A stretch of DNA of 64,000 nt, from the NCBI GenBank assembly GCA_026545765.1, contig CM048839.1, positions 91,168,914 through 91,232,913 of the forward strand. Reading direction: 5' to 3'. Of the stretch, positions 1 to 11,700 are shown one piece after another. This stretch comes from Plantago major (lineage: Eukaryota > Streptophyta > Magnoliopsida > Lamiales > Plantaginaceae). The position numbers and the translations under genes are program-made. The notes under the pieces were generated by a model. That model ran no database searches and was not told the DNA's origin. It saw only the letters and a program-made list of their open reading frames with translations. Numbering within the stretch: position 1 is the first letter of the stretch; every line of letters begins with the position of its first letter.

Positions 1-902
1 AAACATAATCCAGATGAATCGGATCTCGAAAACCCATAGGTTGATGCATATACACAGTCTCCTTGAGTTCTCCGTGTAAGAAGGCGTTTTTGACATCCAA
101 TTGATGAATCGGCCACTGCCTGGATAAAGAAAGACTTAGAATCATGTGTAGCCGGTTTCACCACAGGACTAAACGTCTCACCACAATCAATGCCCACCTG
201 TTGAGTTTTACCATCACCTACAAGACGAGCTTTAGGCCTTTCAAATTCACCATTAGATTTCATCTTATGAGCAAATATCCACATAGAATGAATAACATTG
301 ACATTAGGTGGACGGGGTACTAAATCCCACGTCTTATTTTTAATAAGAGCATCAAATTCATCTTCCATAGCCATTTTCCAATTCGGGTCCCTAAGAGCGG
401 AAACCGGATTACGAAGTATAGGTGACTTCGTAACAGTGGCGAGATTTACAAAATCCGGGCCATAGAATTTGGGATTGGGAATGCGGGCACGATTGGAACG
501 AATCGGTGGGTCGATTGCTGGCTGGAACGGAGGAGGGGCCGGTGCGGCCGGTTGTGGTGAGGGACTTTGTGGTGAAAGCTGGACAGGTATGGGGGTAATA
601 TAACCCAATCGAGAGGAATGGGTGGAAGAAGATTGAGCCGGGGTGGCCGGCGTATGGTGGACCGTCGGTCCCGAGTTGGCCGAAAGCGGGGAAGGTACTG
701 AATCGGCTAGGGTTGGCGGTTTAGTAACCTGTGGCAGATTCTGTATCACAAACGGGGTAATCCTATCGTCTAAGGAACCATAGGGCAAGGGTTGCGGTTT
801 AATTTGGGAGGAGAAGGGGAAATTATTTTCATAAAAAACAATGTGGCGAGAAATAGTTATCTTATGAGTCGATAAATCATAGCATTTGAATCCACGATGG
901 TT

Positions 903-1775
903 CTATGGATATCCCAAAAACACACAAGGTGTAGACCTAGGTTGAAGCTTGTGAATGGTAGTGGATTGTATGAGGGGATAACATAAGCACCCAAAGACCC
1001 GAAGATGGGAGTATGATGGTTTGCGTTGATACAAGATTTGAAGGGGAGAGGCATGGTTTAGGATCTTGCTCGGTAAAATGTTAAGAAGATAAGTTGCCAT
1101 ACTTAACGCATGAAGCCAAAAAGATTGGGGTAGGGAGGCATGAACGAATAAAGTCCTAATGATATTATTGATAGACCGGATTTTTCTTTCGGCTTTACCG
1201 TTTTGCGAGGAAGTATGGGGGCATGAAAGACGGAAAGACATCCCATTAGTTTCGCAAAAACTCTTGAATTGGCCATTATCATATTCCCTCCCATTGTCAC
1301 ATTGGATATTCTTAATATGTCTCTCAAATTGGTTAAGTATATGCGCACGAAGGATAGAGAATTTTGCATAAACATCTGATTTCCTAGCTAAGGGAAAAGT
1401 CCATAAAAAGTTTGAGAAATCATCCAAGAAAAGAACATAATAACGATGACCCAATGAGCTTAACACAGGAGAGGTCCATAAGTCACTATGAATAATATCA
1501 AAAGGTAACATTGTTTGAGACATAGAAGCATCAAAAGGCAACTTTATGTGTTTACCAAGAATGCAAGAACGACAAATACCGAAAAGACTAGATTTAGCAG
1601 AAGGAATGTTATTATTCTGTCGTAGGTAACTTAAAACAGAGTTTCTCAGATGTCCTAAACGATCATGCCAGAGAGAAGATGCCAAAGTCGTGAAGGCTGA
1701 AGGCATGGGAAAGGAGTAGTTGGTGGTAGTAAGAGGATAAAGGTCCCACCGGCTATTACATCTCATGATTGCCAT
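903..1775 (-). pseudogene. Copia GAG-pre-integrase and integrase part
   Basis: This is the longest open piece of the left copia remnant, about 290 codons. It holds the pre-integrase zinc-binding segment (CRSCILGKH), then the DDE integrase core: HSDLWTSPV (first Asp), CDNGREYDNGQF (second Asp) and SSQNGKAERKIR (Glu). Towards its end it has the copia-typical HLRVFGCLCYP and CVFLGYP motifs. It lies between the protease piece at higher coordinates and RT at lower coordinates, as expected for a minus-strand element. It is part of a fossil and no host function is proposed. Confidence 0.9.
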
Positions 1776-1833
1776 CCCCGTTTGAAAATTCTTTATAGAA
1801 AACCCATTAGGATCGAATTCAATGCATACGTAA

Positions 1834-2205
1834 TTATCGGCAGAATTTGCGTACAGAAATTAAATTCTTAACGAGTCTAGGAGCGTGTAGCACATTCTGT
1901 AAGGATAAGGGAGGGTTCGGAGGAGGTAAACGAGAATGACCATTACCATGAATTGGAATAGATTGACCATTACCGACCATAATACCCTTATTTTGATTGC
2001 TCAAATTAAAATAAGACGAGAGATTACCTGGCGAAGATGTCATATGAGAAGATGCGCCAGTATCCATGTACCAATTCGGATCAGCACAGCGTAGTCCGAG
2101 GAAAATGGAGTTTCCTGTGGATTCAGCCGTTGGATCATCACGAATTTTTGACACCATCAAGATAACGTGTTGAACTCCAATCTGAACGGTGGAGATCGGA
2201 ATCAA
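1834..2205 (-). pseudogene. Copia protease part
   Basis: The segment carries the aspartic protease signature of plant copia elements (NWYMDTGASSHMTSS), followed by GNGQSIPIHGNGHS and the LHAPRLVKNLISV motif that normally leads into the GAG-pre-integrase domain. The part before the protease is short, and no zinc knuckle or gag body is recognisable there. Confidence 0.85.
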
Positions 2206-2340
2206 ATCAGGTTTGATAGGTCAAATTGCGTTCTCCGTTAAGCAGCAAATTGCTGAAAATTATGAGCCAATTTGGGGAAGGACAAAGGATCGAAGACAAT
2301 CGATTGGACAGAAAAGGGATGGTTGATTTGCAGTAGTATA

Positions 2341-2398
2341 TATATCGAACGTGAGGTTCTGTATATTGGAGAATATATCGAACGTGAGGTTCTGTATA
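2341..2398. repeat. Two-copy tandem repeat, 33-base period
   Basis: A 25-base word beginning TATATCGAACGTGAGG occurs at 2341-2365 and again at 2374-2398. It lies just right of the copia protease piece, in a stretch (2210-2600) with no recognisable coding. Confidence 0.85.
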
Positions 2399-2607
2399 CG
2401 GGAGTACTGCAGCGGAAGATAGTCAGAAACTAACTTAATACCATGAAAGAATGTTTTCCGTGAGGAATTCATTGATAACCATGGGGTATAAATGCAAGAG
2501 TACAATATAGAGTTTTAGACTAATGCCATTCTAACTAAGCTATACTAAACCTACTTTGATAAGGATTCTAGATTCTTTAATATTCTAACTAATATTTACA
2601 TAATCTA

Positions 2608-3525
2608 TCAGTAACCATACCAAACCGATGGATTTGCTTTCCAAACCTCAAACTTCACAGAATCACCAACTTCCACACCACATTCAACAACACATAGCTC
2701 CCAACCTTCGGAAATACGTGATTGCTTCTCCCATTTGCGCACTGTGATGTTGTACACCCTGTTATTTCCAAAAGTAAGAATGCGGGTTTCTTCCTTGCTA
2801 TGACAATGAGTTCGTGCAAATTCCATCTGTACTTCATAGAAAATAAAAAATTGTTCATCAATTTCGAATTCAAAAGGACCCTCCGTTTGAAATGAGTAAG
2901 CAGTTTGGAGAGCTTTGTCTCTTTTTTCCTCATAAGACAATTCCTTCTTCGCCTTATTTTTCCCATGTTTCTTGTTGCGGTTCTCTCTACCAAACTCTGT
3001 TACACGGAAGAATGAAGTGAACTTTAATTATTTAATTATAACGATGATATTAGGTTTAGGTTAATCACACACATGCCCTTGTCACGGAACCTGGCTACTT
3101 CATTGTCTTCTACCTTAGCCTTTCCCTTACGTCTGCCTTGGTCCTCCGGTTCACTATCTGAAGTTTCCATATATATCCTCTGCCTTAAGTACACCAGCAG
3201 GTAACTCCTCACCGACATACTCAACCTCATCCGAGTCCGATGAATTTGGTGTTTTAGCAACACCCTTGCCTTTTTCCATTCACACTTCGGTATTCATCAC
3301 CGTGGCAGAAAACCTTACGACACGATTGGTCGTACACAATGACATTGAAGAAATTTTGAGAAATGTATTTGAATCGCAACATAAAACCGGGAGCCAAGCG
3401 GTAGTGCTTATACATTAAGATAGGTTGCATTACCTTGCTTTACCAATGTCCCACGGTTTCCCACTGCTAACTTGTATCTTCACTTCATCGATCGCCCAAA
3501 ATTTCAATGGGATAATCTGTAAATT
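2608..3525 (-). pseudogene. B3-domain (REM-like) DNA-binding protein gene, probably broken
   Basis: Two B3-like domains are readable on the minus strand. B3 proteins are plant-specific transcription factors. The first domain is in two pieces. One (3519 to about 3440) reads IIPLKFWAIDEVKIQVSSGK then PWDIGK, and follows an AG that could be a splice acceptor. The other (about 3420-3290) reads HYRLAPGFMLRFKYISQNFF then NVIVYDQSC, the typical C-terminal half of a REM B3 domain. An acidic linker follows (SSDSDEVEYVGEELPAG; TSDSEPEDQG). The last exon, about 3000-2611, opens with a basic run (NRNKKHGKNKAKKE) and ends in a B3-like C-terminal half (VRKWEKQSRISEGWELCVVE, then GDSVKFEVW). Linker and neighbours are in different frames and part of the first domain is missing between its two pieces. 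It is therefore either a pseudogene or a gene with introns I cannot place. It is the only host-type gene in the window. Confidence 0.6.
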
Positions 3526-4676
3526 TTCATGGTATCATATGTTTGTTAATTCAACAATCAAATGAACATTTAACTGCTAAAATATATAGAACTAGTAATC
3601 GAAATATGCCTTCATACGAAAATAACTGCAGCAGTGTTGTTGTTCTGACGAATCAACTTGTCAAACTGGGAATCAACCATGGTTCAAGACAGAAGAAGAT
3701 GATAAGCTTACATAGATGGTCTTAGTTATGATAAGTTGTTTGAAGGTGTGAGGATTACTGTAAAAGGTGCAAGGAATTATAGATATTATAGTGTGGAAAA
3801 ATTTTAAGTTACCTATTTACTGTTGGAATTTAAAAGGTGGAGTATTAAGAGACTTTCATTTGTTGGAATTTACAAGGTACAATATCAAGACTCATTAATT
3901 TCAAGAGGTGTTAGTTCATAATTTTCTCAGTTTTAAATGCAAACGTCTCAATCAAAATAGTTCCCTTATTTAAGTGGAATCTAAATAAAGATCTTAAGAA
4001 TAACTACACATATGTAGTGTTTTTGTACGGTACGGATATAGTTACTTCGATTCCGAACTAGTTCATAAGAATCGTAAATCAACCAAAACCTCTAGTTTGT
4101 AAATTTGTTACTGCTGCATATATTGTATAGGTGATAAATGAAATTTCATATCCAAACTAACAGAAGCTGCTTGGCTCGTTTAACCCAGAAAACATGAAAA
4201 TTAAACCTAACTAATCAAACCTAAAAATTAATCAATTTTGTTACAGTATAGTTTCTACTCATCTTGTTCTAGGCATAATAAAAGATGCACCAATGTTGGA
4301 ATGTGGAATTAGGTTTGTTTCAAGATTCCCAATGATAACAAGTTGATAAAATATGCATGCCAAAACATGAAATCAGTCACACTTTGCTGGAGAAGAGGGC
4401 ATATATATCTTGTTCTGTCATTTCATTAGATAATTACATGCAATATTCTTCAGCTATTGATTGACAGCTCGTTACATGGCATTACAAATCAAGAACAACT
4501 TTAGTCAGCTAAGTAATCATTCATTACAATGTAAAAGCACATTCATTTTCACTATCTTCATCTCTTTCAACTTAATCCCTCAAATTAAACAAGATGATAA
4601 CTTCACAATCGATCCTCGTTCATGTATTACAAAGTATGTGCTCCAAAAAAAAGAGAACTCCGTAAGTTCGTGCATT
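3526..4676. other. AT-rich intergenic stretch, nothing recognised
   Basis: No coding similarity, RNA gene or clear repeat was seen. The short open frames here have plant-intergenic composition and no recognisable domain. The last five bases before the next feature (4677-4681, ACATT) are the left target duplication of the solo LTR. Confidence 0.6.
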
Positions 4677-4681
4677 ACATT

Positions 4682-6032
4682 TGTAAGAACCCATACTTTT
4701 TATTTTAATTTAATTTTATATTTTATTTTATTTTTATAGTGGACGTGGCCTAATACTATTTTTCAAACAGATATTCGATTATTTGCCCGAGCCCATACTA
4801 GTTATTATGTAAAATTACACTCTCTAACCATGTTTACTGAAACCCAAACCCTTGCCGCATTCTTTTCCCCAAATTCTATGAACAAGTCCTGAGTTTCAAA
4901 AAGTTGCATTCTGTTCCTCCAAGTTAAAGCTAAATTGATTTTTGTTTGATTTTGCATGAAATCATGCATATACACTTGTTCAAGCCTTCCGATCACATAC
5001 TATTTGGTCTTATATCATCACCAATCCATCAATTCTTCATCATTACCGTGACATCACCATGACATCACAACTCCACCATATTTTGTCCCCTTGTCTATAT
5101 TTATTTAAAATTTTAACATCTGATTTGGGTTCTTACATTATTGTGTTGGTTTTCGGAAGATTCGAGGTGCATGTTAGAAGAGTTTTTGTGGTCTTAATTA
5201 GTTAGGTTAAGCTTGTTTCGAGTCGATTTTGAGGTAAGAGGGATTTCTTGACACTTTTGATTATATTTTTGTATTATCGTATATGTATAGTTTTAATATT
5301 TGATAAATAACTTATGATTATTATATCATGTTATAGGACTTGATATAATATTCTATTCGAAAAATATCAAGTATGTTTTTGTGATGCGTGTGATGTGTGA
5401 AAATTATTTTTCTGTACATGGAGATAAATATGTTTTGAGGTAACAATTTTACCTATGAATTCTAGGCCCGTCTTTGACAGTGATTACGTCTGGCTTTCTG
5501 TATGTGTTCCTTTAGCGGGGAACTTTCTGTTATGTTCTGTTTTGTGCCGACCTCTGTGCCACCGGACTTATGCTAGGGGCCACAGTGTGACTCCGTTGAG
5601 CTAAACGTTCTGATACTACTGTTCTGTTACTACTGTTCTGTTACAAATACTCCATGAAACTGTTTTCTGGCTATGTGTTATGATATGGTGTGTATATATA
5701 ATTATGTTTTACTGCTCTGCTTGATCCGGTAAAAGTGCCAGAAGATTCACCTTTACACCTTTTTTTTTTCCAGTGGTCTGAGTGGTTCTGGTTTCGTGGA
5801 GGTTGCTAGTAGAGGTAAGTCGGGTTAGAGCAGCCAGTGTAGTTAGTGGAAGTCTTGTAATTTCTGGAGGTTGTAACTAGTTTGATGTTTCTAGTATTGT
5901 ATTTGTATTTTACACGCTCTGAATTACCTTTCAAACTGTTTTGTAACTAAAATTGAGGCTTCGTTTTGGCGTGAACCCATCTCACGATAGACGGCCGGTC
6001 GCACCAAAGTATTTTGGTTTTGAGGCATGACA
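4682..6032 (+). mobile_element. Solo LTR, probably Ty3/gypsy chromovirus (Tekay/Del-like)
   Basis: This 1351-base stretch begins TGTAAGAACCC and ends TTTTGAGGCATGACA, so it has TG...CA ends. It is flanked by a perfect 5-base duplication ACATT (4677-4681 and 6033-6037). There is no coding inside. The end motifs resemble LTRs of Tekay-type chromoviruses, which often start TGTAAGACCC and end in GGGGCGTGACA-like sequence. The family call is inference; the LTR ends and duplication are seen directly. A solo LTR is the usual product of recombination between the two LTRs of one element. Confidence 0.85.
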
Positions 6033-6777
6033 ACATTCCGCAGAAATGTTAGTTTCATAATTCATCGGTTTTGTTAAAACTTTAGGACCGGGATTGATAC
6101 TCTGGACAAGTTTCAGACGATGTTGACTATGGCATTGAGTCAGCAACGTCTTTAACAGTAAAGACAGCAATGAACAGTAACGAACAGAACAGAGCAGTTT
6201 GCAACGGAAAATAAAAACTGACAACCACGATTACTTTCTAGCCGGTATATAAAGATACTGACCGTGCCTTAAGCTAAATTTCCACTATCAAGAAAAATAG
6301 AATTACAAAACTAGGTTTAATCAATCACAAACAAATGATTAAGCTGCAAAGACTAGACCTAGAACAGACAATCAAAAACCTATTCTAGTTCGAAGACACT
6401 AAAGTAAATCTCAATCCTTACAGACTACTCATAAGTGAATTCGACAACAATGCCTAGTAAAACATAGCAAGAAAACCTAACTTTCAATAAATTGTGAATT
6501 GATTCTCTCTAGGTGTAGTTTTCTTGCAAGCATTCTTCTTGTATATATAATGCAGCCATCAATCAGAAGAAGAACGCTGAGTCTTCTGTTTTTGCTTCTT
6601 GCGTTTGGAAGGAAATATTCCTTAAGATGATCTCCACAACAGCTGACAATTCCAATTGTTACACACTGCAATCGCAACTTGTATTGCAAATAGGCTCTTG
6701 ACATTATCAACACCACTCTACATTCTGAATAATACCAAGAAGACAAAAAATCATCCATGCAAAATGTGATGCAATTA
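6033..6777. other. Unassigned stretch between solo LTR and LINE
   Basis: This was contiguous with 3526-4681 before the LTR inserted and with 13173 onward before the LINE inserted. I see no domain in its short open frames. GGTATATAAAG at about 6243 is TATA-like but nothing supported follows it. Confidence 0.5.
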
Positions 6778-6900
6778 TCATATGGTTGAATAAACAATAC
6801 ACTGAAGGAGTACGAGTATCACAATCGAAGAACACTACTTGAGAGTTAAACAACACACATCCCAACATGAACTCTTTTTTGGAGTCAACATGCAAACCCT

Positions 6901-7258
6901 AAATTTTAGCCGGTTTTCCTCCGGCCACCAGTCTCTGGTGGTTGTACCACTTTAGCCACGCGCCTACTTCTTCTCTTCCTTGTTTCCTGATCTTTCCAGG
7001 CGTACCAAGATCGATTATTTTGGAGCACGGACGCGCCCTGCACGTCCTTTCCGAGCTTGCGCCGTTTTTCTCTCCGAATTTTTAGCCGATTTTCCTCCGA
7101 CCACCAGTCTCTGGTGGTTGTACCACTTTAGCCACGCGCCTACTTCTTCTCTTTCTTGTTTCCTGATCTTTCCAGGCGTACCAAGATCGATTATTTTGGA
7201 GCATGGACGCGCCCTGAACATCCTTTCCGAGCTTGCGCCGTTTTTCTCTCCGAATTTT
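6901..7258 (+). repeat. Tandem 5' UTR units of the LINE (about 176 bases, two copies)
   Basis: Two near-identical units lie head to tail directly upstream of ORF1. For example GTCTCTGGTGGTTGTACCAC starts at 6931 and again at 7107, and both units end in GCCGTTTTTCTCTCCGAATTT. A few substitutions separate the copies. Tandem promoter-bearing monomers at the 5' end are known from mouse L1; a promoter role here is inference. The unit contains an inverted pair (CCACCAG...CTGGTGG). Confidence 0.85.
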
Positions 7259-7268
7259 AGGGTTTCTG

Positions 7269-8795
7269 ATGGATGCTGAAATCCTTTTTCCCGAACTTTC
7301 TGCATTCAACTCAGCTCCGGCTGCCGCTGCTCATGTTGCAGCATCTTCGGCTGCTGAGGTGGTGTCTCCTCCATGGAACCACACCGCGCCAAGGCAGGAA
7401 GCTACTGCGGCTCTTCATTCTCTTCCGAACCGGCCATTGTGGGCACTTCCGGGCCCGACTCTTGAGCCGGTTCGTAAAGGTACGTTTCTGTCCGTTAAAC
7501 TTAATGATGATTTTTATTCTGAGCAGATTGCTAATTGCTCATCTTCTTCTTTTATCGGACGATTGATTCTGCCCAAGGGTTCCTCACCATGGAAATTTCA
7601 TGACCTACGTGAGACGTTGAAAAAGATTTGGCATACGGAGGCTTGGTCCATGCTTTCGATTGGTCTGGGATACTTTGTCTTTCAATTCTATTCCAAGCAA
7701 ACGAGAGATTCGATTTTTCGTTCGAGCTTATGGAAGCTATCAACAGGTAATCTCTACCTACAGCCTTGGGTTTCTAATTTCATTCCAGGCAAAACAGCAT
7801 CCACACGGGTGTGTGTTTGGGTTCGTTTATATGGTTTGCTTTATGAGCACCATCATCGATCAATGATTATGGCAATTGCGGCTGCTCTTGGAACACCGAT
7901 TAGGATTGATACGCCTTCTTTAGATCACTGTTTTGGTAACTACGTTAAGGTCCTGGTGGAAGTTGATCTTTCTCAAGCTTTAGAATCAAAGATTCAACTA
8001 GAAACTCCTGTCGGTGATATTTGGATTAAAGCTTATTATGAGGATTTACCTGTTTTTTGCCATTCTTGCCTTGTTGTTGGTCATACAACGGAGAATTGCA
8101 GCAGGAACAGAGATAAGGGGATGTCTAGGCCCAGCTCACCGCCTCCTAGGGCAAACGCTAATGCTAACTTAGCACAATCAACTTTGGTTGCTATTCCGCC
8201 GGTGGTTATAAACGCACAATCTGAACGTTTACCACCTGCTGGTCCATTGGCGACTTCTACTGTTGTGGTTTCAAATCCACCTGATGCTACGGGATTCAGG
8301 AAGTTTCTCCCGCGACGTAATGTTAATTTGCCTAAACGGCCTGCTACGCCGGCTGTATCTCCGTTGTTGGAGTCGAACCGGTTTGCCTTGTTGGATTCGA
8401 ACGTGGTGGAGGATGAGAACTTGAGTGGTGAGTCTGAGATTTCGCTTTTGCAAGATTCGGTTACGCATCAGCAGCCTATGCAACCTTCAACTCCTATTGC
8501 GCACAGCCCTAACACATCTTCATTGGACGATTCTATGGAGGCTAATCTGCGAATAAAAGATTCAGTTGAGATTATGCGTGAACGCATTAACAACCCATCT
8601 AATGCCACTAAGGCTGCCTCTTCATCCCCTAATTCTCCCTCGCCTGCCGCTATTAATGCCATGGGGATTGCGGCAGGTGCAAGATGGGCAGACTTAGTAG
8701 ACGGTGATATAAATGATGATAATTCTTTGCTGGATATTACAACTCTTACATCTGCTACTTGCCATGCAGATTCCTCTCACGTTGTTTCCCAATGA
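7269..8795 (+). CDS. LINE ORF1 protein (DUF4283-like domain, CCHC zinc knuckle)
   Basis: The open frame is 508 codons. I choose the ATG at 7269 because it directly follows the 5' UTR repeat. In plant L1 elements ORF1 is an RNA-binding chaperone-like protein. Residues roughly 60-250 match the N-terminal domain seen in plant LINE ORF1 and reverse-transcriptase-like host proteins (FIGRLILPKGSSPWKF; DLSQALESKIQLETPVGDIW). A zinc knuckle follows, C-x2-C-x4-H-x4-C, with Cys264, Cys267, His272 and Cys277. The C-terminal half is rich in Pro, Ser, Ala and Asn and looks disordered. The stop TGA (8793-8795) overlaps the ATG of ORF2 (8792-8794) as ATGA. No break was seen in this frame. Confidence 0.85.
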   Translation: MDAEILFPELSAFNSAPAAAAHVAASSAAEVVSPPWNHTAPRQEATAALHSLPNRPLWALPGPTLEPVRKGTFLSVKLNDDFYSEQIANCSSSSFIGRLILPKGSSPWKFHDLRETLKKIWHTEAWSMLSIGLGYFVFQFYSKQTRDSIFRSSLWKLSTGNLYLQPWVSNFIPGKTASTRVCVWVRLYGLLYEHHHRSMIMAIAAALGTPIRIDTPSLDHCFGNYVKVLVEVDLSQALESKIQLETPVGDIWIKAYYEDLPVFCHSCLVVGHTTENCSRNRDKGMSRPSSPPPRANANANLAQSTLVAIPPVVINAQSERLPPAGPLATSTVVVSNPPDATGFRKFLPRRNVNLPKRPATPAVSPLLESNRFALLDSNVVEDENLSGESEISLLQDSVTHQQPMQPSTPIAHSPNTSSLDDSMEANLRIKDSVEIMRERINNPSNATKAASSSPNSPSPAAINAMGIAAGARWADLVDGDINDDNSLLDITTLTSATCHADSSHVVSQ

Positions 8796-11700
8796 ATGTT
8801 CTGTTTTGGAACATTCGGGGTATTGGGAATGCTCCCTCACAAGATATGCTCAAGCATCATGTAGTTTCTACTCGTCCTCGTTGGTTTGCTATTGCGGAAC
8901 CAAAGGTTCCTTCCTCCTCCATACCAGATTCTTATTGGAATGCGATGGGAATGCGCTTTCTTGGTGAAAATACGCGCCCTAACAGTCTTCCTAACTTATG
9001 GGTTTTGGAAGATCTCTCTTCTTCTGGTTCTTCTATAATTTTCTCTTCTTCTCAAGTTCTTGTTATTAAAGTTTCTTGGCTTCAACGGGACTTCCTATTA
9101 GCGTTTATTCATGCCCATGCTGATTATATCTGTCGTCGAGACTTATGGCGTGATTTACTGCTTTTGCCAAACACACCCTTGCTTTTGGTGGGAGATTTCA
9201 ATGCTGTGATTGGTGCGCATGAACGATCGAATGGTACTCCTCCAGTTCGTCTGGAAACCATGGATTTCCGTTCTTTTATCAATGATGGGGAGTTCTTATC
9301 GATTCCTAGTTCTGGCTGCTTTTTTACTTGGTCGAATCGTCGTTTCTCTAGTGGTTATCTAGAGACACGTATTGATAGGGCTCTTTCTTCACAATCCTTT
9401 TTGGATTTATGGGACTCAGTGATGGTTCGTGTGGGCTTGCGTACTTGCTCGGATCACAGCCCCCTCTTTGTTTCCTGTGCGCATGAACAAGCGTTATCTC
9501 GTCCTCGACCATTCAGATTCCAAGCAATGTGACTTCGTCACAGTTCGTTTGGGGAGTTAATTAAGCTTTCCTGGCAAACTCCTATTACGGCCTTGGGCTC
9601 TTTTTCTTTGGTTATCCGTAAATTAAAAAGGCTGAAATCCGCTATCATAGATTGAAATATTAATGTCTTTGGTGAGCTTAATTCTCGTCTTCTTGCTGCT
9701 CGTAATAAGCTGGAGTTGGTTCAGCAGCAATTATCCCTCCATGGTCCGATAAATGATATTCCTTGCAAGGAACTTGAGGCGATCGCGGACTACAATGCTA
9801 TTCTGAATCAAGAGGCAACTTTTTTGCGTCAAAAGAACCGGGCTGCGTGGTTAAAAGACGGTGATAGAAATTCTGGTTTTTTCCATCGTTCTCTAAAGAT
9901 TCGCAAAGGTATTCTCGGTATTTCCTCTTTGATAATTGATGGCTCTATCAATCATGGTGCAATTCGGATCCGGAATCATATGATTTCTTATTATGAGAAT
10001 CTGTTCTCACAAACTCAGCCCACGGTTGTCTCGTTCGATGAACTAGATGAGCTTATCCATTGTTCGATTACGGATGAACAAAATCAATTGCTAATCGATA
10101 TTCCTTCCGAGGATGACATCCGTCATGTTGTTTTCAGTATGTCACCTGATAGTGTTCCTGGAGGACAGTTTCTATCAATCTATGTGGCACATTATTGGTG
10201 CGGAGGTGTCTTTGGCGATTCGGGCGTTCTTCCTTCATGGTCATTTCCCGGCAGGTATGAACTCTAGTTTTGTCACTCTTATTCCGAAAATCAGAGATGC
10301 GTTGCGTATTGAAGATTTCCGCCCTATTGTTCTTGGTAATTTTCTTTATAAGATTATTACTAAGATTTTGGCCGATCGTTTGGGTCCGATTTTATCGGGG
10401 TTTCTCTCCTTTCATCAATTTGGTTTTATTCCGGGGAGACGCATACATGATTATATTGCCTTAGCCTCTGAAGGAGTTAATAGTCTTGGTCTTCATTGTA
10501 GTAAGGGTAATCTGGTGTTGAAGGTTGACATCCGGAAAGCCTTTGATACTCTAAATTGGGACTTTCTTTTGGCGGTTCTCACAAAATATGGTTTCTCTTC
10601 TACCTTTGTTGGTTGGATTAATCATATTCTTCACTCGGCAAAGCTCTCGGTTCTGATTAATGGGGCTCCGGAAGGGTACTTTGGCTGTTCTCAGGGAGTT
10701 CGTCAAGGGGATCCTCTTTCCCCTCTTCTCTTTTGCATCGCGGAGGAAGTTCTTAGCAAGCTTCTCTCGAAGGCTGCCAATTCAGGGGAGCTCACTCCTT
10801 TATTCATTGGAAAATCTCTTACTTTTCCTTCTCACCTTCTTTATGCGGATGATGTGATTATTTTTTGCAGGGCTACTGCTACGAATTATCGGACTATTCT
10901 TAGGATCCTGGAAAAATATGCTGCTTGGTCGGGACAACACTTCAATCCTCAGAAGTCCAGGGCTTATCTTAGTACTTTTCTCACCTGAGTCAGGAAGAAC
11001 CACTTGTGCACATGGATATTATCGAGGGTCACCTTCCTTTCACGTATTTGGGAGTTCCACTTTTCCGTGGGCACCTCGGACTTGTCATTTACAATCCCTT
11101 GCGGACTCGATTCTAGCAAAGTTTAGTAAATGGAAGGGCACTTCTCTCTCTATGGCATGTCGTTTATGACTTGTTCAATCAGTGATCCAGGGATCTTTTG
11201 TACACTCTATGATGGTTTATCGTTGTCCTTTGATTCTTCTTAAGCGTATGGATGCTCGCATTCGTAATTTCGTCCAAACTGGGGATACTCTGAAGAGAGC
11301 ATCGACTTCTATCTCTTGGAAGCGTTGTTGTGCTCCAAAGTCTGAGGGTGGTCTTGGTATTCGTTCTCTGGTTGCTGCTAATAAGGCGTATCTTTCTCGT
11401 CTTGCTTGGGATATTTGGGCTGTGAAGGTTCCATATCTAGATATCTTTCGCCAGCGTTTCTTTCGGCATGCTTCCTTGCGCTCTTATGTTGCTTCCTCGA
11501 TTTGGTTTGGATTTAAGGATTGTTTCCCCACACTTCAATCCAAGTCTAGATGGTTAGCGTGTCAAGGCTCTCAGCTACGTTTCTGGCTTGATGATTGGCT
11601 TGGCTACAGTATTGCGGACAGAATTGGTATTCCTATTCATCTTCGGCATCACTTCGAGTTCCCTATTTCTGAGTATTGGACTCCGGCTGGTTGGTTTCTT

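Larger units (their letters stand above)
1..2210 (-). mobile_element. Ty1/copia retrotransposon remnant (RE/Ale-like), cut by window edge
   Basis: Copia order is readable on the minus strand: protease near 2090-2040 (WYMDTGASSHMT), GAG-pre-integrase with its HRLGHL-like segment (DRLGHLRNSVLSYL) near 1680-1560, integrase core 1500-1000, a poorly conserved linker about 850-480, and the first part of reverse transcriptase from about 420 to 1 (GEFERPKARLVGDG, then [19 protein letters not shown]). The rest of RT, RNase H and the 3' LTR would lie left of the window. No convincing gag or 5' LTR is seen to the right of 2210. The element is a fossil with several coding breaks. Family is firm at the Ty1/copia level; the lineage is an inference from the motifs. 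Confidence 0.9.

Noticed and set aside
4461-4739. A plus-strand small gene (92 codons).
   Set aside because: It runs across the boundary of the solo LTR at 4682 and ends in low-complexity AT sequence.
6797-6900. Placing the LINE start at the first 5' UTR unit (about 6900).
   Set aside because: The flanking duplication matched at the 3' end lies at 6778-6797, so the element more likely starts about 100 bases earlier.
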